A stretch of 64,000 nt of DNA. It comes from Maribacter algarum (ex Zhang et al. 2020). Lineage in GTDB: Bacteria; Bacteroidota; Bacteroidia; Flavobacteriales; Flavobacteriaceae. The stretch lies in NCBI RefSeq assembly GCF_005885635.1, contig NZ_VATY01000001.1, positions 1,798,001 through 1,862,000 of the forward strand, written 5' to 3'. The notes under the pieces are model-generated. The model was not told the DNA's origin. It saw nothing but the letters and a program-made list of their open reading frames with translations, and made no database searches. Positions 32,124-40,359 of the stretch are shown here, piece by piece (positions within the stretch are counted from its first letter, which is position 1; every line of letters begins with the position of its first letter). Position numbers and translations under genes: made by a program.

Positions 32124-34622
32124 ATGAAAAATTATATCATCACATTAATAGTATTATTTACCCTAAACATGGCTTTCGCCCAAATCTCCGTTGAGGGGAA
32201 AATTGCTGACGCAAATAGTCAACCGATTTTAGGAGCTACCATTTCATTCACAAATCAAAATTCAGGAACAAAGAACGGCACCGTATCCCAAGACGATGGA
32301 AGTTTTACGTTTGAACTCTCCCAAGCCGGCAACTATCAAATCGATATTAGCTACGTTGGAATGATGTCGTTGCGTTTACAACAATCGTTCGAACAAAATC
32401 AAACCTATGACTTAGGAACACTTGTATTGGAGGAGGGTGTCGAGCAATTACAATCCGTCGAAGTAATAGGTCGCGCTCGAACAGATTACAATAGTGACTA
32501 TTCTTTTTCGGCAACAAAAGTGGCCATTGCCAATAAGGAATTGCCACAAGCGATAACGTCTGTTACCAAGGAATTGATCGCAGATCGACTTGCGTTTCAA
32601 TTGCCGGATGCGGTTAAAACGGTAAGTAATGTTACCGCTACGGGCCTATATAATCACTATAATATTCGTGGTATAACACAGGCAGATGATGGTCAAGTAC
32701 TCAATGGAATGCGAACCCGCCAATATTATTTTCTACAGCCAATCACCTCGCATTTAGAGCGGGTTGAGGTAATAAAAGGGCCATCATCTGTAACTTTTTC
32801 AAGTGCAGATCCAGGAGGTACTGTAAATATGGTGACTAAAAAGCCGTTGACCGAAAAGCGCAGTGAAGTGTCTTTAACGACGGGAAGTTTTGGAACCTTA
32901 AGAGCTACAGCCGATTTTACCGGACCTTTAAATGAATCAAAGACATTACTTTATCGATTTAATGCTGCTATTCAAGAGGCAGATTCGTTTAGAGATGTTG
33001 TCAATAATAATGCAATTTTGTTTGCACCATCTTTAAGTTATATCCCCAACGAAACTACGTCCTTAAATGTAGAAATGATTTACAGTGATGCCGAAGGCAA
33101 TCTCGATAGAGGTCAGCCAATTTTTGGTGCTTTTAATGGTGAATTTGATTTGAATAGCACCCCTGTTACTATGAATGTTGGTGCATCAAGTGACCATTAT
33201 AAAAACAAAGAGTTCATTTTTATGACCAGCTTTAGTAAGAAGTTTACGGACAACTTTGGTTTTAATGCACAGTTTATGAAGCAAACTTGGGATGAAGATT
33301 TAGCCGAGCATAGAGTTGGTGGCAGTATTGTTGATATTGATGGCACTGTGATTCCTACCCTAGCAAGATTGCGATATGATGAACGGCAACAATATTGGGA
33401 AACCGATAATTTCAGTGCGTATTTTACCTATGATATAAAAAGTAATAAGGTTACCAATAAACTATTAGTGGGCTATGATGCTACGCGTTGGGAACGAAAA
33501 ATCGGAGCTGGCTTCTTGCGTGCCAGAAGATATTTAACCGTCGGTGGTGGGCAGTCTAATTTTGACCCAGCCAATGCAGCTAATTTTGAACAAATTGTTG
33601 TTGATGGTGTTACCATTCCGCAACCAGCAGCAGCATTTTTTAATTTAGCTAATCCTTTTAATGGTGCTAGAGATGTCAGCGATTATAATCTTTCTGAATT
33701 ATCAATACCTGCTAATTTGAATACTTCAGGCGGTTTTTATATTCAAAACCAATTTAAAGTAGGCAAATTTTCAGCTTTATTGAACTTGCGCTATGAATCG
33801 TTCACTGATATTTTTGATTATAAAGGGGATGAAGAAGAATTTAAAACTAATGCTTTTGTACCTCGAATAGGTGTAACCTATGAAGTTTCGAATAGTATTA
33901 GTGCGTATGCAACCTACCTGGAAGGGTTTCAACCGCATACCAATACAGTTTCATTGTCACCAACTGCGGAAGGTTTCTTTTGGGCTGCTTCACCTGCCAG
34001 ATTTGACCCTTTAGAAAGTAGCTTAACGGAAGTAGGTGCAAAAGGAGAATTCTTAAACGGGAAAATATTTGCCAACCTTTCCATTTTTAATATCACTCAA
34101 AAAAATCTCTTATTGGGGGATACCTATGATTTAGATAACCTGACAACACGAGGTGAGCAGAGAAGTACAGGTTTTGAGATGGATATTTCAGGTTACGTAG
34201 CACCAAACTTTAATCTTACCGCGTCTTATGGTTTTGCAAATGCTGAAATTGTAGAAGATGCCATAGAAGAGTTTATTGGAGAACCAATCGGAGGAGCGCC
34301 AAAGCACACTGCCAATTTTTGGGGACGCTATGATTTTATGAATACTACCCTAAAAGGCATTGGCATTGGTTTTGGTGCTCAGCATGTAGCTGAAAGATTT
34401 ACATGGTACAATCCAACTTACGCCACCGATAGGGTACTACTACCATCCTACACGATTTTTGACGCTGCTGTATATTATAGGCCTAATAATACAGGTATTC
34501 AATTGACTTTGAAGTTGAACAATTTATTTGATGAGACCTATTGGTTGGGTGGTCTTAACCCTTCTAGGTTAGGTCCAGGTGCGCCAAGAAATGTTTTACT
34601 TAACGCCACTTACAAATTTTAG
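32124..34622 (+). CDS. TonB-dependent siderophore-type receptor
   Basis: The 832-residue outer-membrane receptor has a signal peptide ending AFAQ, a carboxypeptidase-regulatory-like domain (about 20-110; EGKIADANSQPILGATISF, VGMMSLRL), a plug (LPQAITSVTKELI, YNIRGITQADDGQVLNGMR, VEVIKGPSSVTFSSADPGGTVNMVTKKP) and a barrel ending in TYKF. The plug motif FSSADPGGTVNMVTK is typical of ferric-siderophore receptors such as FhuE/FpvA relatives. It sits 4 nt after the ATPase gene and 2 nt before the first permease, so uptake and the ABC unit are co-regulated. Cargo is probably an iron chelate; not proven. Confidence 0.92.
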   Translation: MKNYIITLIVLFTLNMAFAQISVEGKIADANSQPILGATISFTNQNSGTKNGTVSQDDGSFTFELSQAGNYQIDISYVGMMSLRLQQSFEQNQTYDLGTLVLEEGVEQLQSVEVIGRARTDYNSDYSFSATKVAIANKELPQAITSVTKELIADRLAFQLPDAVKTVSNVTATGLYNHYNIRGITQADDGQVLNGMRTRQYYFLQPITSHLERVEVIKGPSSVTFSSADPGGTVNMVTKKPLTEKRSEVSLTTGSFGTLRATADFTGPLNESKTLLYRFNAAIQEADSFRDVVNNNAILFAPSLSYIPNETTSLNVEMIYSDAEGNLDRGQPIFGAFNGEFDLNSTPVTMNVGASSDHYKNKEFIFMTSFSKKFTDNFGFNAQFMKQTWDEDLAEHRVGGSIVDIDGTVIPTLARLRYDERQQYWETDNFSAYFTYDIKSNKVTNKLLVGYDATRWERKIGAGFLRARRYLTVGGGQSNFDPANAANFEQIVVDGVTIPQPAAAFFNLANPFNGARDVSDYNLSELSIPANLNTSGGFYIQNQFKVGKFSALLNLRYESFTDIFDYKGDEEEFKTNAFVPRIGVTYEVSNSISAYATYLEGFQPHTNTVSLSPTAEGFFWAASPARFDPLESSLTEVGAKGEFLNGKIFANLSIFNITQKNLLLGDTYDLDNLTTRGEQRSTGFEMDISGYVAPNFNLTASYGFANAEIVEDAIEEFIGEPIGGAPKHTANFWGRYDFMNTTLKGIGIGFGAQHVAERFTWYNPTYATDRVLLPSYTIFDAAVYYRPNNTGIQLTLKLNNLFDETYWLGGLNPSRLGPGAPRNVLLNATYKF

Positions 34623-34624
34623 TA

Positions 34625-36064
34625 ATGCGAAAAAATGTTATCTATTTGTTGGCACGACAACTATGGAAAGATGCTTTTAGGTCCAAAGTTATGCATGTAG
34701 CTTTGGGTCTGATGGTATTCTTATTGGTTTTTTCTGCTTATACAGGCTGGGAAAATTATCACGACCAGAACTTCACAAGAACAGGAATTCAAGAAGAGGT
34801 GCAGGAAAGTTGGGAAAATAATCCCGATAAGCACCCGCATCGTATGGCGCACTATGGTTCTTTTGCCCTTCGGCTAAAACATGTGCTAAGTGTTTTTGAT
34901 TTGGGAATGGAAAATTTTGTGGGGAATGCCATCTTCTTAGAGGCGCACAAGCAGAACACAGTTAACTTTTCAGAAGCTAGCATGTCAACAGGGCTTCTGC
35001 GATTTGGTGAAGTGAGTTTAGCAATGCTTTTAAAAGTTATTGTTCCTCTACTAATCTTTTATTTGGGTTTTGCAGCCATAGCCCGTGAACGGGAAAATGG
35101 CACTCTGAAACTCTTGATTGGCCAAGGTATTCGCCGAAAAGAAATTGTTTTTGGAAAGTGGTTAGGGCTATTTGGCTTATCCCTAATCTTTCTTTTTTCG
35201 ATTTTTCTTTTGGTACTGTTTTTTGTACTCATAGAATCGCATAATGGCATGTTTCAGGATAACGTATCAAGATATGCGGTTCTCCTCATTTCTTATGTAT
35301 TGTTTTTTGCCATTCTCAGTACCATTACCATTTTGGTGTCGGCTTTTAGTATAACAGCTAAAGGAGCATTGGTAAAACTTTTGGGTATTTGGTTGTTATT
35401 TGTAATCATCGTACCTAAATCGCTACAGGCCATGGGGTATTACCTATATCCTACTCCCTCTAAAATTGAAATGGAGACAGCTGTTGAACATGATTTGATT
35501 CAACAGGGCGATAGCCATAATCCGGATGACCCACATTTTAAGGCGTTAAAAGATTCCGTGCTGCTGGTTTACAAGGTAGAAAAGGTAGAAGACTTGCCTT
35601 TTAGCTACAGTGGATTTATTATGGCTCAAGGTGAAAAATTAAGCACTGAGATTTACAAAGACCATCAAGAGCGTTTATATCAAGTCTACCAACAACAAAA
35701 CAATTTGGAACGCTATTCCGCCTTTGTAAATCCGTACACGGCTATTAAGAATTTGTCGATGGCTTTTTCGGGAACAGATTTTAAATCGTTTCTGTACTTC
35801 AAATCAAAGGCGGAAACGTATCGCTATAATTTGGCGCAAGAAATGAACCAATTACAGATGGATTTGATTCCCAATAAGGGAAAAGAAGGACCTAACGTTA
35901 TTTCCAATAATTATTGGAAGGAATTTCCACCTTTTAAATATGATTTACTATCGGTTTCCAAAGTTTTTCAGAACGAGAAAATTTCCATCTTCGCCTTGTT
36001 ATTATGGGGAGTGGTGGCATTTTACGGACTTTTAAGAATATCCACTAACCTTAAGGCCATTTAG
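34625..36064 (+). CDS. ABC-2 type permease, DUF3526-like (first)
   Basis: The 479-residue membrane protein has one N-terminal helix, a large extracytoplasmic part (about 45-130), a bundle of five helices (about 130-270), another extracytoplasmic region and a final helix. ERENGTLKLLIGQGIRRKEIVFGKW is the ABC-2 permease coupling motif. The layout matches the DUF3526 permeases that occur in pairs in Bacteroidota. It starts 2 nt after the receptor gene and is followed with no gap by a paralogous permease. Together with the ATPase at 31430 they would form a heteromeric ABC complex; direction of transport is unknown. Confidence 0.85.
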   Translation: MRKNVIYLLARQLWKDAFRSKVMHVALGLMVFLLVFSAYTGWENYHDQNFTRTGIQEEVQESWENNPDKHPHRMAHYGSFALRLKHVLSVFDLGMENFVGNAIFLEAHKQNTVNFSEASMSTGLLRFGEVSLAMLLKVIVPLLIFYLGFAAIARERENGTLKLLIGQGIRRKEIVFGKWLGLFGLSLIFLFSIFLLVLFFVLIESHNGMFQDNVSRYAVLLISYVLFFAILSTITILVSAFSITAKGALVKLLGIWLLFVIIVPKSLQAMGYYLYPTPSKIEMETAVEHDLIQQGDSHNPDDPHFKALKDSVLLVYKVEKVEDLPFSYSGFIMAQGEKLSTEIYKDHQERLYQVYQQQNNLERYSAFVNPYTAIKNLSMAFSGTDFKSFLYFKSKAETYRYNLAQEMNQLQMDLIPNKGKEGPNVISNNYWKEFPPFKYDLLSVSKVFQNEKISIFALLLWGVVAFYGLLRISTNLKAI

Positions 36065-37405
36065 ATGTATAGTTTATTGTTTAAATCGTTTTTTCGAACA
36101 AGAATATTCCTGATAAGCCTAGTCTTACTGATTACCGTTGGAGTAATTAGCATTCTAATTGGCAAGCAGTATTTAGTAAAACAAGAAAAAGCAATTCTCG
36201 CTGCTCAGGAATTTCAACAGAAGAGCATTGAAAGAAATCTTGATTACCACAATGACGACTTGGGTTTATTGCTGTATTATCTGCGCTTTACCTTGATAAA
36301 ACAACCCAGTAACATTGGTGCCATTTCAATTGGTCAAAGTGATGTGAACCCGCTATTGCAAGCGGTAACCATTCGTGGATTGGAAGGGCAGAAATACGAT
36401 ACGGATTTTGAAAATCCATCGCTATTGATGTCGGGAAATCTAGACTTAGGCTTTGTCATCATCTATCTTTTTCCATTGGTGCTTATCGCCATGACCTTTA
36501 ACTTGTATTCTGAAGAAAAAGAACTAGGAACTTGGCGAATTTTAACTGCTCAAACCTCAGGTAAAGCTAAATTCTTACTTAAAAAACTCGGTATACGTAT
36601 ACTTTTTGTGTTTGCTATATTGATTTTCTTACTTCTATTGGCCAATGGTGTTCTTAGTATTCCAATGAACGAAAATTTTTGGGCAATATTCCTTCAAAGT
36701 ATCTTGTATGTATTCTTTTGGAGTTCCTTATGCTTATTTGTAGTGTCATTTCGAAAAAACTCTAGTTTTAATGCTTTGGCATTAATTTCGATTTGGGTTG
36801 TTTTGACGGTTTTGATACCTGCAATGGTGAATAATTATGTACTCAATACCTATCAAGTTCCTGAAGCGCTTGAAGCTATGGTTGAACAACGTGATGGATA
36901 TCATGAAAAATGGGACATGGAGAAGGATGCCACGATGACTGGTTTTTTTGAAGCCTATCCCCAATATAAAGGGTATACAGTTCCAGAAGAAGAATTCAGC
37001 TGGATTTGGTATTACGGAATGCAGCATATGGGCGACTTAGCTGCTGAAGAAACCAGCAATGAAATGATGGAAAAAGTCATGCTGCGCAATACAGTGAGTG
37101 AAAAAGTGGCTCTTTTTATCCCAACGATGCACGCACAACTAAGTTTCAATAGCGTGGCGGGCACTGATATGATAGGTCATTTGGAATTTTTGAAAGGACT
37201 AAAGGAATTTCACGAAGGTTTACGGGTAAATTTTTATCCGAAAGTCTTTGACAATAACCCTGCAGATTCCGTTGATTGGCAAAATCATGCGGCCAAGTTT
37301 TATAAGCCGACCTCTTATGTTAACTGGGTTTACATATTGATGCCAACATTATTCATTGTCGTTATAATGGGGACTTTAGCTCTGTTGAATCTTCGAAAAT
37401 TATAG
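36065..37405 (+). CDS. ABC-2 type permease, DUF3526-like (second)
   Basis: The 446-residue membrane protein shares the layout of the preceding permease: an N-terminal helix, a loop of about 100 residues, a helix bundle starting near 130, a second loop rich in charged residues and a final helix. The coupling motif is EEKELGTWRILTAQTSGKAKFLLKK. It starts on the base after the first permease's stop. The pair is diverged, so an asymmetric heterodimer is likely. It ends the 30882-37405 cassette; no strong terminator is seen in the 68 nt before the convergent lipoprotein gene. Confidence 0.85.
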   Translation: MYSLLFKSFFRTRIFLISLVLLITVGVISILIGKQYLVKQEKAILAAQEFQQKSIERNLDYHNDDLGLLLYYLRFTLIKQPSNIGAISIGQSDVNPLLQAVTIRGLEGQKYDTDFENPSLLMSGNLDLGFVIIYLFPLVLIAMTFNLYSEEKELGTWRILTAQTSGKAKFLLKKLGIRILFVFAILIFLLLLANGVLSIPMNENFWAIFLQSILYVFFWSSLCLFVVSFRKNSSFNALALISIWVVLTVLIPAMVNNYVLNTYQVPEALEAMVEQRDGYHEKWDMEKDATMTGFFEAYPQYKGYTVPEEEFSWIWYYGMQHMGDLAAEETSNEMMEKVMLRNTVSEKVALFIPTMHAQLSFNSVAGTDMIGHLEFLKGLKEFHEGLRVNFYPKVFDNNPADSVDWQNHAAKFYKPTSYVNWVYILMPTLFIVVIMGTLALLNLRKL

Positions 37406-37473
37406 AAAATTAGAATTCAGGGATACAATTTGGGCGCTTTTCAAATTTCACTTGAAAATCGCCTATGCTTCCA

Positions 37474-37914
37474 CTAATTCGAAATAATAACAAGATTAGA
37501 CCCATTAAAAGAGGCTCGATATTCTAACATGTCAAAATATCTAGTTCCGTCGTCAGGGTTGTTCAATAGTTGCCCAGTAATCGTACTGTATTCGAAATCT
37601 TCGCAAGAACAAGTGGCTACAATTCCATTTAAAGTCATTGTTGAACATTCATTGGGTGCATGATTAGGGCAACTGGCCTCAAAAACGCGAAAAACATCAA
37701 AACCGGTATTTGTAACAAATGCACCGCGAGTACCTACTTGGGTATTCCCAACATAAATGGAGCTACCGGAGTTAGTCAACGGACTATACAAGGGAAGGTT
37801 GAGATTGAGCTCAAACTGAAAACCGATTTCTTGCAAAAACGGATTCCGATTGGTTCTTTCTTTGTCGCAAGAAAGCAAGCAAATAATTAGTATAAGGCCC
37901 CAAATTCGTTTCAT
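37474..37914 (-). CDS. Rieske-fold-like lipoprotein with incomplete cluster ligands
   Basis: The 146-residue lipoprotein has a signal with lipobox LLSC (Cys16). Its C-terminal half resembles the Rieske [2Fe-2S] fold: ASCPNHAPNECSTM corresponds to the first ligand loop and ATCSCEDFEYSTITGQ to the second, followed by the Y-x-x-S-F-N-G and VIISN strands. The classic pairs CxH and CxxH are changed to C-x-x-H (Cys82, His85) and C-x-C (Cys102, Cys104), so a standard Rieske cluster is unlikely. ATG at 37914 is chosen, since the longer frame has no signal. A decayed copy lies at 30735. Function unknown. Confidence 0.7.
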   Translation of the reverse strand: MKRIWGLILIICLLSCDKERTNRNPFLQEIGFQFELNLNLPLYSPLTNSGSSIYVGNTQVGTRGAFVTNTGFDVFRVFEASCPNHAPNECSTMTLNGIVATCSCEDFEYSTITGQLLNNPDDGTRYFDMLEYRASFNGSNLVIISN

Positions 37915-37966
37915 ATAGTAGTGTCTTTTCGTAGGATGTCTGCTACAAAATTGAGCAAAAAAAATG

Positions 37967-37974
37967 TATATTTG
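37967..37974 (+). promoter_or_regulatory. -7 box of the greA transcript
   Basis: TATATTTG matches the Bacteroidota -7 consensus TAnnTTTG. A start near 37980 would give a leader of about 110 nt that begins at the hairpin described at 37979-38029. The -33 element is weak (TTG at 37951, spacing too short). Confidence 0.5.
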
Positions 37975-37978
37975 CCGT

Positions 37979-38029
37979 AAATCCTCTCTAATAATCGTGC
38001 AGGCACGGTTCAATTTAGAGGATTTTCTT
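37979..38029 (+). promoter_or_regulatory. Leader hairpin upstream of greA (possible attenuator)
   Basis: A 9-bp outer stem (AAATCCTCT / AGAGGATTT) encloses an inner GC-rich hairpin (CGTG / CACG). The 3' arm ends in TTTTCTT, which fits a terminator inside the greA leader. It sits between the predicted start and the greA ATG at 38089. Confidence 0.5.
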
Positions 38030-38088
38030 ATTGAGCTCAGTCCCCAATTGAAAATTAGAAATGAGTTCACCTATTAAACGCAGAAGTT

Positions 38089-38565
38089 ATGAGTAACGTA
38101 TCTTATTATACAGCAGAGGGCTTAAAAAATTTGAAAGATGAATTGAACCATCTTCGAGACGTTGAACGACCAAAGGCATCTCAAGCAATTGCAGAGGCAA
38201 GGGATAAAGGTGATTTATCTGAGAATGCGGAGTATGATGCGGCCAAAGAAGCCCAAGGCTTGTTGGAAATGCGTATTTCGAAAATGGAAGATACTTTGGC
38301 GAACGCTCGTTTAATTGATGAATCGCAGTTAGACACTTCAAAAGTTTTGGTATTGTCGACGGTAAAATTGAAAAACCAGAACAATGGCATGGAAATGAAG
38401 TACACTTTGGTAGCCGAAAGTGAAGCGGATTTAAAATCAGGAAAAATTTCAGTAAACTCTCCTATTGGTAAAGGTTTATTGGGTAAAGAAGTCGGTGATA
38501 TAGCTGAAATCACAGTGCCTAACGGGACGATTAAATTTGATATTTTAGAGATTACAAGAGCATAG
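38089..38565 (+). CDS. greA: Transcription elongation factor GreA
   Basis: The 158-residue protein has the N-terminal coiled coil (LKNLKDELNHLRDVERPKASQAIAEARDKGDLSENAEYDAAKEAQ), with the acidic DLSENAEYD tip that inserts in the RNA polymerase secondary channel, and the C-terminal FKBP-like domain (PIGKGLLGKEVGDIAEITVPNG). It rescues backtracked polymerase by stimulating transcript cleavage. It is a single gene with a structured leader and a strong terminator. Confidence 0.97.
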   Translation: MSNVSYYTAEGLKNLKDELNHLRDVERPKASQAIAEARDKGDLSENAEYDAAKEAQGLLEMRISKMEDTLANARLIDESQLDTSKVLVLSTVKLKNQNNGMEMKYTLVAESEADLKSGKISVNSPIGKGLLGKEVGDIAEITVPNGTIKFDILEITRA

Positions 38566-38586
38566 AAATAGCGTAAATTATAGTTT

Positions 38587-38613
38587 AAACCAGCCTTAGT
38601 AGCTGGTTTTTTT
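38587..38613 (+). terminator. Terminator of greA
   Basis: An 8-bp stem (AAACCAGC / GCTGGTTT) with a 7-nt loop is followed by seven T residues, 21 nt after the greA stop. Confidence 0.88.
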
Positions 38614-38626
38614 GTTTATTGAAATA

Positions 38627-38650
38627 ATATTTAGATATTTGTCTAAATAT
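38627..38650. promoter_or_regulatory. Palindromic operator for SdpR-type repressor
   Basis: ATATTTAGA and TCTAAATAT form a perfect 9-bp inverted repeat around TATTTG, ending 9 nt before the GTG start of the repressor gene. ArsR-type repressors bind such palindromes, and the centre looks like the core of a -7 element, which would explain autorepression. Confidence 0.6.
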
Positions 38651-38659
38651 ATAAATAAA

Positions 38660-38914
38660 GTGAATAATATTTTCAAAGCACTAAACGACGGTACCCGAAG
38701 AGAAATACTAATGATGTTAAAGGAAAAAGACTTGACAGCAGGAGAGATAGCAGACCGGTTCAATATTTCAAAACCGAGTATATCGCATCACTTAGATATT
38801 TTGAAAAGAGCGGATTTAGTCACTAGTGAAAAAAAAGGGCAATTTGTCTCCTATAGTATCAACACAACTATTGTTGATGATATTTTTCAGTGGATTTTAA
38901 CCTTAAAAAATTAA
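38660..38914 (+). CDS. SdpR-family ArsR-type autorepressor
   Basis: The 84-residue winged-helix protein (NNIFKALNDGTRREILMMLKEKDLTAGEIADRFNISKPSISHHLDILK) matches the autorepressor SdpR family. The family normally starts MNNIFKAL, so GTG at 38660 is chosen. An in-frame TTG at 38612 would put the operator palindrome inside the coding sequence. The recognition helix is in ISKPSISHHLDIL. No metal-binding cysteines are present, in line with the SdpR branch, which in Bacillus is titrated by its membrane partner SdpI. The SdpI gene follows after 4 nt. Confidence 0.9.
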   Translation: MNNIFKALNDGTRREILMMLKEKDLTAGEIADRFNISKPSISHHLDILKRADLVTSEKKGQFVSYSINTTIVDDIFQWILTLKN

Positions 38915-38918
38915 TCAA

Positions 38919-39566
38919 ATGAAATACGATTTGAAACAAGAAATTCCGCTTTTAGCAACTACTGCTTTGCCAATTGTTTATGCACTGTATCTATGGAATT
39001 CTTTACCGGAGAAAATACCGACTCATTGGAATCTTAAAGGTGAAATTGATGGTTGGGGAAGCAAAGAACCATTTATCATTTTTTTCATAACAATACCGGT
39101 CTTTATTTATATTCTTTTTTTAGTTCTACCAATGATTGATCCTAAGAAAAAACTTCAAAAAATGGGAAAGAAGTTTTATCGCATAAAGTTTTTCATGATT
39201 TTGATAATGTCTCTTTTGGCTGTTTTTGCATTGTATTCAGCTCAAAATCAGTCTGAATCAAGTATCAAAGCTCTTTTGGCTTTATTTGGATTCATGATTG
39301 TGGGATTAGGGAATTATTTTCCTGCCGTAAAGCATAATTACTTTATAGGAATCAAAACACCATGGACTTTAGAAAACGAGACAGTATGGAAGGAAACGCA
39401 TCAAATGGCTGGTAAACTATGGTTTTTTGGAGGCGCCTTGCTAACTTTATTGGTTTTAATACTTCCAGTAGAGTCCAGTTTTATTGTTTTTCTTGTTGGG
39501 ATGGCAGTATTGACCCTGGTACCTTTGGTTTTTTCGTATAGAAAATATAAAGGCCTAAAAAGCTAG
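38919..39566 (+). CDS. SdpI family membrane protein (DUF1648)
   Basis: The 215-residue membrane protein has about six hydrophobic segments. The DUF1648 motif LPEKIPTHWNLKGEIDGWGSK lies after the first helix, and the SdpI motif NYFIGIKTPWTLENETVWKETHQMAGKLWFFGG lies before the fifth. In Bacillus subtilis SdpI gives immunity to the SdpC toxin and sequesters SdpR at the membrane. No toxin gene is seen nearby, so immunity to a foreign peptide or envelope-stress sensing is more likely here. It is co-transcribed with the SdpR-type gene 4 nt upstream. Confidence 0.9.
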   Translation: MKYDLKQEIPLLATTALPIVYALYLWNSLPEKIPTHWNLKGEIDGWGSKEPFIIFFITIPVFIYILFLVLPMIDPKKKLQKMGKKFYRIKFFMILIMSLLAVFALYSAQNQSESSIKALLALFGFMIVGLGNYFPAVKHNYFIGIKTPWTLENETVWKETHQMAGKLWFFGGALLTLLVLILPVESSFIVFLVGMAVLTLVPLVFSYRKYKGLKS

Positions 39567-39620
39567 AAATATGAAGAAGGCTTTTATGTATATTTGAGTT
39601 CGTAAAAATATACGTACGAC

Positions 39621-40010
39621 ATGCCAACCATTTTCACAAAAATCATAAACGGAGACATACCCTGCTATAAAATTGCCGAAGATGAAAACTTCTTTGCTTT
39701 TCTTGATATCAATCCGAATGCAAAAGGGCATACGCTTTGTATTCCTAAAAAAGAAGTGGATAAAATTACCGATTTGGATGAGGAGACGTTTATGGGATTA
39801 ATGAAATTTTCGAGAAAAGTGGCAAAAGCCATTGAATCTTCAATGGTTTGCGAACGTGTTGGAATATCTGTAATTGGATTAGAAGTCCCACATGCTCATG
39901 TACATTTAATACCGTTAAATCAAATGAAAGATGCTACTTTTCAAAGTAAAGTCAGTCTCGAAAAGAATGAATTTGAGGCGATAGCAGAAAGGATTCGATT
40001 TAAATTGTAA
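39621..40010 (+). CDS. HIT family protein (nucleotide hydrolase/transferase)
   Basis: The 129-residue protein starts TIFTKIINGDIPCYKIAEDE and contains the histidine triad HAHVHLIP, whose middle His is the nucleophile for hydrolysis of adenosine 5'-phosphoramidate-type substrates. Length and layout fit the Hint branch. The N-terminal zinc-binding cysteines of some members are reduced to one. Its 3' end overlaps the convergent zinc-ribbon gene by 11 nt. Exact substrate unknown. Confidence 0.92.
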   Translation: MPTIFTKIINGDIPCYKIAEDENFFAFLDINPNAKGHTLCIPKKEVDKITDLDEETFMGLMKFSRKVAKAIESSMVCERVGISVIGLEVPHAHVHLIPLNQMKDATFQSKVSLEKNEFEAIAERIRFKL

Positions 40011-40356
40011 GAATTCCTTCATAGAAAAGATAGGACGCTGCGCCCGCAAGGGCAATTATTACTAAAATCAAAACGTAGAAAAGTGTTGTGAACTTTAAAG
40101 AAGACTTTTCTGGCACCGCCATTTTCTGATAATAATTAAAAATACGTTCAATATCATCTGTCCATTTCGCAGGATAAATATCAGACCCACACTTATTACA
40201 AATTATCTGATTCGTAACTTGATTTGTCGTGCGATGAAAAAGTTTTCCGTAGACATGCTTTTGATAAAAGGTAAGCTTCAAATCTTGGTTGAAACACTCT
40301 GGGCAATTATTACTTAAATCAAAATCTTTTATAACTACCAATTTTCCGGTTGCCAT
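40000..40356 (-). CDS. Zinc-ribbon membrane protein, unknown function
   Basis: The 118-residue protein carries two cysteine pairs, NNCPECFNQ and IICNKCGSD, about 35 residues apart, forming a probable zinc ribbon. A short helical segment (DDIERIFNYYQKMA) and one C-terminal transmembrane helix (about 92-112) follow. It is thus a tail-anchored protein with a cytoplasmic zinc ribbon. It starts 3 nt after the stop of the histidine kinase gene, so the two are probably one transcript. Function unknown. Confidence 0.7.
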   Translation of the reverse strand: MATGKLVVIKDFDLSNNCPECFNQDLKLTFYQKHVYGKLFHRTTNQVTNQIICNKCGSDIYPAKWTDDIERIFNYYQKMAVPEKSSLKFTTLFYVLILVIIALAGAASYLFYEGILTI

Positions 40357-40359
40357 ATT

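Noticed and set aside
38612-38659. TTG-initiated extension of the SdpR-type gene
   Set aside because: It would translate the operator palindrome and add residues that family members lack; GTG at 38660 gives the normal N-terminus.
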